From the NCBI RefSeq assembly GCF_902635505.1, contig NC_045427.1, positions 194,988,422 through 195,052,421 on the forward strand: a DNA stretch of 64,000 nucleotides. The letters are read 5' to 3'. The first letter of the stretch is position 1, and the number at the start of each line of letters is the position of its first letter. This DNA comes from Sarcophilus harrisii. Taxonomy: Eukaryota > Chordata > Mammalia > Dasyuromorphia > Dasyuridae. A program made the position numbers and the translations under genes. Below, piece by piece: positions 56,650 to 64,000 of the stretch. The notes beneath the pieces are model-generated. The model did no database searches and was not told where the DNA came from. It worked only from the letters and a program-made list of their open reading frames with translations.

Positions 56650-57680
56650 CTCAAAGAAAAAAAAAAATCTATTGATATTCAGCTAAAGAATAAAAATCTA
56701 ATCATAAAATTAATTTTAGAAACAAATCTCTGTTTCTAATAAATAATAAATATATATTTTTATAAATATAAATAAATCTCCTTTAAAAATCCCTATAGTC
56801 AGTGAACTGAAAGAGCCTTAACAACTTTAAGATACTATTTATTTATTATATAGTCTTTCACAAACTGTTCTGTCTTTAGGTTCCTCCAAGCATAAAATAC
56901 AAATTGAAAAAAACTAATGTCCCCCTCTACCTCAGCAAAATACCCTCAGAATGAAAGAAATGATATTCATGAAATATCTGTGATTCTCCTTATAAAAATG
57001 GTACTAAATAGGCACAGAACACAAAGTGATAATACATTCTTCAAGACTCACCCATGTTTACCCTTAGTACTAATCAACATGAAGATCATCTGGGTAAGCA
57101 CTATGACTACTCACCTGTAGTAGAGAAATGCTTTTCTTCATGAGAACATAGAACTTGAGACATATGGGTTATCCTGTAGCTAAAACAGATTTCATTCCAG
57201 GAAGCTCTAAGTAGTCAGAACAGATCCAGACTCTTATACTCACTATAGTTGAAACTGTACAGAAATAAAATATTTAAGATAAATATTAGCTATGTTCATT
57301 CCAAATGTGGAGTATACTATGCTTTACCACTGCAACTAAGGTTCTGAATCTTAGATAGTCAAAGAAAAACTGCTTAAGAAAACAAAACAAAACAAAACCT
57401 GAAGTCAGGAAAAGGGGATAGTGGAAGAGAACAAATTTGTTAAGAGATTTATTCCCATGAAATGAAAAGTTAATTGACAAAATCAGAATATTAGAACAAA
57501 TCTTCATTAGTGGATATGGGTGATCACACTGGATCAAAATTGTGTGTAAATGACGTATATACATTTAAACTTTTGTCAAGTAGCTACAATACTATGGTCA
57601 TTTGCTGGGTATTCTAAAGACTTCAAGGTCCTTGAAACAGTAACTATTTCTAATTTAATAGTTATGTCTCCTTCACTGCT
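56650..57680. repeat. Segmental duplication copy B, parts 2 and 3
   Basis: Collinear with 22141-22544 and 24734-25290 of copy A. It is uninterrupted here at about 57129, where copy A carries the L1, so it shows the empty site. Confidence 0.87.
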
Positions 57681-59059
57681 TAGCATAAAACTTGTTACAC
57701 GACAAGACAATTTAAATCTTTGTGTTAACTTAAGGGAACCTGGAGTTTCATAAAGATTCTATGTAATTTGAGTACTTGCATAGTACCTCTATACCAGATA
57801 TTACAATAAAAGCATAATCTTCTTGGATATACATAAATCGAATAGGTAATATGTTCCACATGTTTCTAATTTTCTTATGATATCTCCTTTTATATCTGGG
57901 TCACATATCCCTTTTCACCTTATCTTGATAAACGTCCTAAGATGTTGGATCATACTTTATTTTTGACGCGACTGCTTTCCAGTTTTCCCAACAATTTTTA
58001 CAAAAGTCAATTCTTATTCCAAAATCTTGAGTCTTTGGTTAGTTACTATCATAATTTACAACTGAGTATTGTATGTCTACTCTCTTCTGCTCATCCACCT
58101 TTCTATTTCTTAGTCTTTTCCAGTTTTATTACTGCTTCATTACATTTAAATCTGGTACCACTTAAATCCTCTTCTTTTTAAGTTTTTCTTTATTAATTCC
58201 TTTGATATTCTTGACATTTTGTCCTTCCAAATGAATTTTATTTTTTATAGCCCAATAAAGTAATTATATTTGTAATTTAGATGGGATGGCATTGACTAAG
58301 TACATTAGATAGAATTTTCATTTTTATTATATTGGTTCTACCTACAAGCAATTAACATTTCTCCAATTATTTAAATCTGATTTTGTTTAAAAATTGTTTT
58401 ATATTTATGTTCATGTCTGGATATGTCTTGACAGGTATTTTATATTGTCTACAATTTTAAGAAGGGTATCTCTTCTTACAGGTATAGCTGATATACATAA
58501 ATTCTGAGGATTTATGTATTATTCCAAACAATATATTTAATATTGTTATTAGTTGATCTTCAAACGTTAGATAGAATTCATTTGTAAATCCATCTCCTCC
58601 TGATGTTTTATTCTTATGAAACTAATTTATAGCCTGTTTGATTTTTCTAAAATAGGTTTGTTTAGATATTTTATTTACTTTTTTGTTAATCTAAACATTT
58701 TACATACCATTTCACCTAAATTATTATATTGGCATATAAATGGACAAAATAACTTTTAATAATTGCTTTGATTTCATCTTTTTTAGTGATATATTAACTC
58801 TTCATTTTTGATATTGGTAAACTGGTTTTCTTTTTTTGATATATTAACTAGTGGTTTATTTTGTTGGGGAGGTTTATTTTTTCAAAAAAAAAAAAGTAAC
58901 TCCTAGTTCTATTTACCAATTCAATGGTTTTCTTACTATTTTATTAAATTCACCTTTAATTTTTAGGGTGTAGTGTTTAATTGGGATTTTTGTTTTTTTC
59001 TAGTTTTTTGAATTGCATATTCAATTTTTGGTTGAATTTATTTATTTTTTTTTGATATA

Positions 59060-59460
59060 TATAGTGTCCGGGCTAGCTCTCTAGAGGGCCTCAGGATCAG
59101 TCAGAGTCAGGATCAGTCAAAGTCCTTGGTCTTTAGGAGGACAAGTGAAGGAGGCAGGCAAGCTGCCACACGGCTTGTCAAAGATGAAGCCTGAACTCTG
59201 GAGTCTAGAGCCTGAATTCTCTCTCCTCCTCGTCCTTTGGCAGAGCAACTCTGACTCTCTCCCTCATCCCTCCAATCCTTGCCTACGATTACTTCACCAC
59301 CACATATTCAGCAAGCACCAACAGTGAGGAGAGCCATCACATTACCATCTCATCTAAATATATGTATATAGAACCATTATCTCTTATCAAATAGGTAATT
59401 AGCCTTAAGTGCTCTGCTGTCTGATTCAAGTACACCTTTTCAAAGTTTTGGCCCTCTACA
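59060..59460. mobile_element. Solo retroviral LTR
   Basis: A 401-bp block inside the L1 flanked by GATATA (59054-59059 and 59461-59466), with LTR-like ends (inverted TGTAG.../...CTACA type). Composition differs from the surrounding L1. Orientation and family not settled. An old solo element without internal genes. Confidence 0.55.
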
Positions 59461-60124
59461 GATATAAGCATTTAGAAATATAAATTTCTTGATTACTATT
59501 TTTGTTGTATTCCATAGATTTTAGTATGCTGTCTTGGTACTGTCATTGTTTTTAATAAAATTACTTAAGTGTTTCTATGACTTGTTCTTTAGCCCACTCA
59601 TTTTATCAGATTAGGTTAGTTAGTCTCCAAATAATTTTTAATCTGTTTCCATTGTCTCTTCTTAAATATATTTTTATTATGACTTGAAAAAGATGTGTTT
59701 AATGTTTGTTGTCCTGCATTTAATTATAGTTTTAATGGCCTCTATACATCAATTTTTATAAAAATACCATGTACCATTGAGAAAAAGGTGTATTCCTTTC
59801 TATTCCCATTCAATTCTCTCTAGATATCTATCATACTTTGCTTATCTAAGATTCTATTCATTTCCTTTTCTTCTTCCTATTTTTTGGTTAATTTTTCTAG
59901 TTCTGAGAAAGGAAGGTTTCAAGTTCCCCACTACTATAGTTTTGCTAACTATCTCCATCTCTAATTTACCTTTTTCTTTTAAAAACCAGATACTATAGTA
60001 TTTTCATATATATATATATAGTATAGGTTTAATATTGATATCACAGACATATCTAGAATTCCTTTTATCATATATAGCTTCCCTATCTCTCTCTATCTCT
60101 CTCTCTCTTTTTTTTTTTTTTTTT

Positions 60125-60252
60125 TTTTTTGCTGAGGCAATTGGGGTTAAGTGATTTGCCCCGGGTCACACAGCTAGGAAGTGTTAAGTGTCTGGGGCCA
60201 TTTTGAACTTCAGAACTGGTCCTCTATCCACTACGCCACCCAGCTGTCCCCC
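60125..60252 (-). mobile_element. tRNA-derived marsupial SINE
   Basis: After a T run, 'gctgaggcaattggggttaa', 'cccgggtcacacagctagga' and 'ctatccactacgccaccc'; reverse-oriented, full-length short form. Confidence 0.9.
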
Positions 60253-60805
60253 ATCTATCTCTTTAAATGAAATCTAAGCTTCAACTTTCTTTCAAGTCAT
60301 GACTGCTACTCTTGCATTTTTTTTCCATATCAGAAGAAGCATAACAAATTTTACTGCAGACATTTATTTTTAGTCTGTAGTTTTCATTATCAAATGTGTT
60401 TCTTGTAAACATTGTTGGATTCTGTTTAAATCATTCTACTAGTCATTTCCATTTAATGGGTGAGTTCATGTCTTGTACATTTCCCTCCATCCTATTTTTC
60501 TCCAGTTTATTCTTCTCTGACTCTTTTTACCCTAACTTTTCTCAGTCTAATTTACTTCTAACTACTGCCTCCTTTAATATGCACCCCTTCTAAGAATTCC
60601 TCCATATCTTCTTCCCTTACCTTCCAAATCCTTAATTGGTACAGCCTTCTAAGAGTCTGTTCATTATCTTCTCCTCTTATACTACTTCTTGATCTGTACA
60701 CCCTTCTAAGATTTCTTCCTTTATCTTATCCTCTGTTTCTCTTATATATAATTAAAGATTTATGTTTCTAGATCTACATGGTATTCCCTCTTTAACTTAG
60801 TTTAG

Positions 60806-60965
60806 TTTTTTTTTTTTATTAAAGCTTTTTATTTTTCAAAACATATGCATGGATAATTCTTCAACATTAACCCTTGCAAAATTTTGTGTTCCAATTTCCC
60901 TCCTTCTCCAACCCTCTCCCCTAGATGACAAGTAGTCCAATATATGTTAAACATGGCAGAAATAA
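60806..60965 (-). mobile_element. LINE-1 3' end, very short
   Basis: 'tttttattaaagctttttat', 'acatatgcatggataattct' and 'cccctagatgacaagtagtc' are the reverse of the young marsupial L1 3' end, nested in the older L1. Confidence 0.85.
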
Positions 60966-61984
60966 ATATTTAACTTAGTTTTGATAAGAATAAGGTACTA
61001 CCACCTCATTCTCCACCTCCTCCTGCCTTCATTGTAGCAGTTCTTCCACTTAAGCCCCATTTGAATGAGATGATTTCTTCATTTTAACCTCTTCCTACCC
61101 AATTTAATTTTTTTAGGATCAACTCATTACACTCAATCCCAAGTCTTTCAAAGTACTTATAAACATTTTGATCTTGTTAAATCCCTTATAATTGGTCTCT
61201 AATATTTAGCTTGTTATGTTCCACCTGATTCTTGTGTTTCAAATTTCCATCAGTTCTGGTCTTTTCCTCACAAATATATGAAAGTCCTTTTGTTCATTAA
61301 GTGTGCATTTTTTAAAATGCAGGATTACACACAGCTCTGCTGTTAAGTTATTTTAGGTTGCATGCTCAGCTACTCTGCTCTTTGAAATAAAATGTTCTAT
61401 GTCTTAATATAGAAGTTTCTAAATCTTGTGCTCTCCTGACTATAGTTCCACAATATTTAAATTGTTTTATTTTTCCCTAATTCCACATAGTATAGAGCTT
61501 CCAAACTTAACTATAACGTTCCTATAAATTTTCATCTTGGGCTCTTTTTCAGATGATATGTAGATTTTTTTCCAGTTCTATTTCATCCTCTAGTTCTTCA
61601 GGCAATTTTTCTCAATAATTTCTTGAAGTATAACGTCAAGACTTTTTTTAGTCATAACTTTCACATACAGCAGTAATTCTTATTATCTTTCTTCAATTTC
61701 TGGTTATTTTTCTAATGAGATTTTCACATCTTTTCCTATTTTTAAAAAATTCTTTTGATTGATTTCTTGGTGTCTTACGAAGTCATTAGTTTTCCCTTGC
61801 CCAATTTCTTCCTTAGGTTTTTGAACCTGTTTTTCCAATTGGTTAACTTTCTTTTCATAATTTTCTTGCAGTACTCTTAATTTTTTCCCTAATTATTCAG
61901 CAACCTGTATTATTTGATTTTTACATATCTTCTTGAACTTTTCCAAAAACTCTTTTGGGGCACATGACCATTTTACATTTTTCT

Positions 61985-62125
61985 TTTTGCTAAGGCAATT
62001 GGGGTTAAGTGACTTGGCCAGGGTCACACAGCTAGGACGTGTTAAGTGTCTCAGACCACATTTGAACTCAGGATCTCCTGACTTCAGAGCTGATGCTCTA
62101 TCCACTGCACCACCTAGCTGGCCCT
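61985..62125 (-). mobile_element. tRNA-derived marsupial SINE
   Basis: 'gctaaggcaattggggttaa', 'gggtcacacagctaggacgt' and 'tccactgcaccacctagctg'; reverse-oriented and well preserved. Confidence 0.92.
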
Positions 62126-62239
62126 ACATTTTTCTTTAAAGCAGAAGTAGCTGTTTAAACTTCATTATCTTCTGAGTGTGAACCCAGTACTTGCCTATCA
62201 GCAAAATATTTATCTATGGTCAAATTCCTCTTTTGTATA

Positions 62240-62400
62240 AGTATATACACACACACACACACACACAAATATTTTTGCAAGGCATTCAAGGTTAAATAGT
62301 TTGTCCAGGATTACAGAATTAGTGTCTTGAGGTTGGATTTGATCTCAGAACCTTCTGATTTCAAGGCTGGTATTTTATCCAGTAGGCCACCTACCTGCCC
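62240..62400 (-). mobile_element. (CA)n and a diverged SINE
   Basis: (AC)n at about 62246-62267, then an old reverse SINE: 'gcaaggcattcaaggttaaa', 'tttgatctcagaaccttctg' and 'agtaggccacctacctgccc'. Confidence 0.7.
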
Positions 62401-63067
62401 TACATTTTTTTAAACAGCTTATTTCTTGGTTGTTAATTTTGTGTTAATTTGTTCTTTATTCCCCAACTATGGAGGATTCAAACTTCAGGTTTTTTCCTGC
62501 CGTTTTCTGAGCTTTATCTGGGGACCTGACCCCAGGTACTCCTCTCAGGTCCTACATCAGAGTCCTCAGCGACTGTCACCTCAAACATACTCCCTGCAGA
62601 TTGCAAACTTCAACTCACAATTCTGCCCTGGAATCCAACCCAGGGAATCCACTCTCTATAAGTACCTACCCGGCGGTGAACTTTCCCTTACTCAAATCAC
62701 CGCACAAGCTTACTCCTCTTCTCAACATCTACGCACAGCACCTTCCTTAGGCAGGGCACCAGGACTCACGTGTCCAGAGGCAGCATAGCCTCCTACAAAC
62801 TTCCCCGGTTGGCAACGCGACACCCTCCCTAACATAGCCCTGAAGCTGAAGCTCCGGCCCTACAGAGATGACCTAAGGGCTCGTTTGTTGATTCAGATGT
62901 AACAGAACTTCAATCAGGCCAGGCCTACATTGAGGCAAGATCTTAATGTACTCCTCTGCTGCCTTAAGTAGAAAACTTATGTTTCCACTTTTAGTTTTTC
63001 TTACTCTCCAATTTCACTTTGAGGCCTCGTTTTAAATTGGAGGGAAGTGGGAGAAGTCCTCCACCTT

Positions 63068-63300
63068 TCAGGTTTGTTGCCTGCCAGGCACTGGTGGGAG
63101 CTTCCTTCCAAAGGAAGAGCAAGAGCACCCAATGGACAATCAGCATACAAATAGCTGTATCTGTCATTCTGTATCATTCCCAAGGTACCTTCCAACACAC
63201 AGAATTTAAAAGGGGAGTATAATTCAGCTGAGAAGGCGATACGGTTCACGAGAAAGGGCCCTTCTGTCCTCTTGCCCAGCATGGCCTCCTTGAGCTGATA
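63068..63300 (-). pseudogene. VMA21-like retrocopy, decayed (copy B)
   Basis: Aligns with 36190-36483: 'gcatggcctcctt' at the N-terminal end, the FEGTLGM-type block near 63180 (here LEGTLGM), and 'gcactggtgggagcttcc' at the C-terminal end. Several frame changes destroy the second membrane segment and the start ATG region is altered, so it cannot make VMA21. Sequence to the left is L1, so no 3'UTR match to copy A is visible. Confidence 0.85.
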
Positions 63301-64000
63301 TGGAGCGGGGAGAGGGAGAATGGGGGCGCGTTGGTGACTGTGAAGGAGCAGGGGCTCCCACGCTCGGGCTCCGCAGGCCAAGTAGGGGAGGGCAACGAAG
63401 CAGTGTTCAGAACCCTGCTCCATGTTCCCGCCCCCAACCCCCAGTTAAATGCTGGCCTTGAGCCCCAGATAGGACCAGAAGGAGAATTTACAAGGTTCTT
63501 TTTTCTTATGTCTTACCCGATTCTGCTGGGCACTCCCATCCCCCACCCCGGTCTAGAGCCTGCCTCGCTCCCCAGCCAGGAAGATGCAGCTCCGACGAGG
63601 AGCACTCGGGCCTGGGGCAGGCACGGGGGCCCGAGGTACCCGCCGCCGGGCTACTTAAACAGGTAGAGGTCGCTTCCTCTCCATACCCCGGGACGGATTT
63701 AAGTGTAAAAGGAAAGGACTGGTTGGCCGGCTGTGGAGTCAGGCGGCCACCGCCCAGATCGATCTACCGAGAAGGGCGGCGCCCGTTCTCCGCATCTGCC
63801 CCCAGTATCTCCCCCTCTCCGTCACGCCCCTCCTGCCCCTCAGTCCCGGTCTTCGCTGCACCCGGAGTCTTCCTCCCCCTCCCCCACTCATAATAAGCTG
63901 CTCGGTCACGGCCCAAACCTCCAGAGGCTGGCACGTGGCTGCGGAGCTGGGCGCGGGAAACCAAACATAAAAAGAAAGGAGACCCCGGGGGAAAGGAGAG
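63300..64000. promoter_or_regulatory. CpG-island flank (copy B), continuing past the window
   Basis: GC- and CpG-rich and homologous to 36490-37110. The 40-base block around 'gctggcacgtggctgcggag' (63928-63947) is the best match, equal to 37072-37091. By analogy with copy A, the first non-coding exon of ITGB1BP1, the core promoter with its ETS sites and CPSF3 exon 1 should follow within about 700 bp beyond 64000. Confidence 0.75.

Larger units (their letters stand above)
57840..62940 (-). mobile_element. LINE-1, 5' part, with nested insertions
   Basis: Minus-strand L1 similar in content to 28150-31830: ORF2-like sequence at the left ('ttctaattttcttatgatat', 'tgctttccagttttcccaac'), ORF1-like sequence near 61.5-61.9 kb, and a GC-richer 5'UTR near 62.5-62.9 kb. 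Nested in it are an LTR (59060-59460), SINEs, and another L1 3' end at 60806-60965. No intact frame. Confidence 0.7.

Noticed and set aside
59145-59327. 60-codon frame on the plus strand
   Set aside because: Lies inside the solo LTR; no similarity to a host or viral protein that I recognise.

Overview
Organism and overall view. This is vertebrate nuclear DNA, almost certainly from a marsupial. The tRNA-derived SINEs carry the marsupial head 'gcagctaggtggtgcagtgg', several L1 3' ends are of the marsupial L1-1 type, and MIR and CR1/L2-like remnants are common. Coding density is very low and all real coding sequence is in spliced exons. Gene content matches the block ASAP2 - ITGB1BP1 - CPSF3 (human 2p25). 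Layout: (1) 1-13.7 kb, the 3' end of ASAP2 on the + strand: an old retroviral fossil and other repeats in an intron, two SH3-coding exons at 6250-6372 and 11009-11083, then a 2.6-kb 3'UTR. (2) 14.8-37.7 kb, 'copy A' of a tandem segmental duplication: four decayed ITGB1BP1 exons (7, 6, 5, 4) on the - strand with their introns, many later insertions, an intact intronless VMA21-like gene (36190-36483, - strand), a CpG-island promoter (36.5-37.8 kb), and a probable relic of CPSF3 exon 1. (3) 37.8-42.1 kb, unassigned sequence near the junction of the two copies. (4) 42.1-64.0 kb, 'copy B': the working ITGB1BP1 gene (ICAP-1; six coding exons, 200 codons, - strand), then a decayed VMA21-like copy at 63.07-63.30 kb and the edge of the matching CpG island. 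The working promoter and the working CPSF3 start should lie just past base 64000. How the parts fit. The most economical reading is this. A VMA21 mRNA was retrocopied into intron 1 of ITGB1BP1, roughly 700 bp from the bidirectional ITGB1BP1/CPSF3 promoter. The whole unit was then duplicated in tandem with about 27 kb spacing, and the copies decayed in opposite ways. Copy A lost ITGB1BP1 but kept an open VMA21-like frame behind a CpG island, with a usable splice donor and acceptor. Copy B kept ITGB1BP1 and lost the VMA21-like frame. A stretch of about 650 bp around exon 4 is far more alike between the copies (about 98% in the exon) than exon 5 (about 81%), which suggests later gene conversion. 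The rest of the window is LINE-1, SINE, LTR, hAT-MITE and microsatellite DNA. Protein identities rest on remembered family sequences, and percent identities are hand counts.
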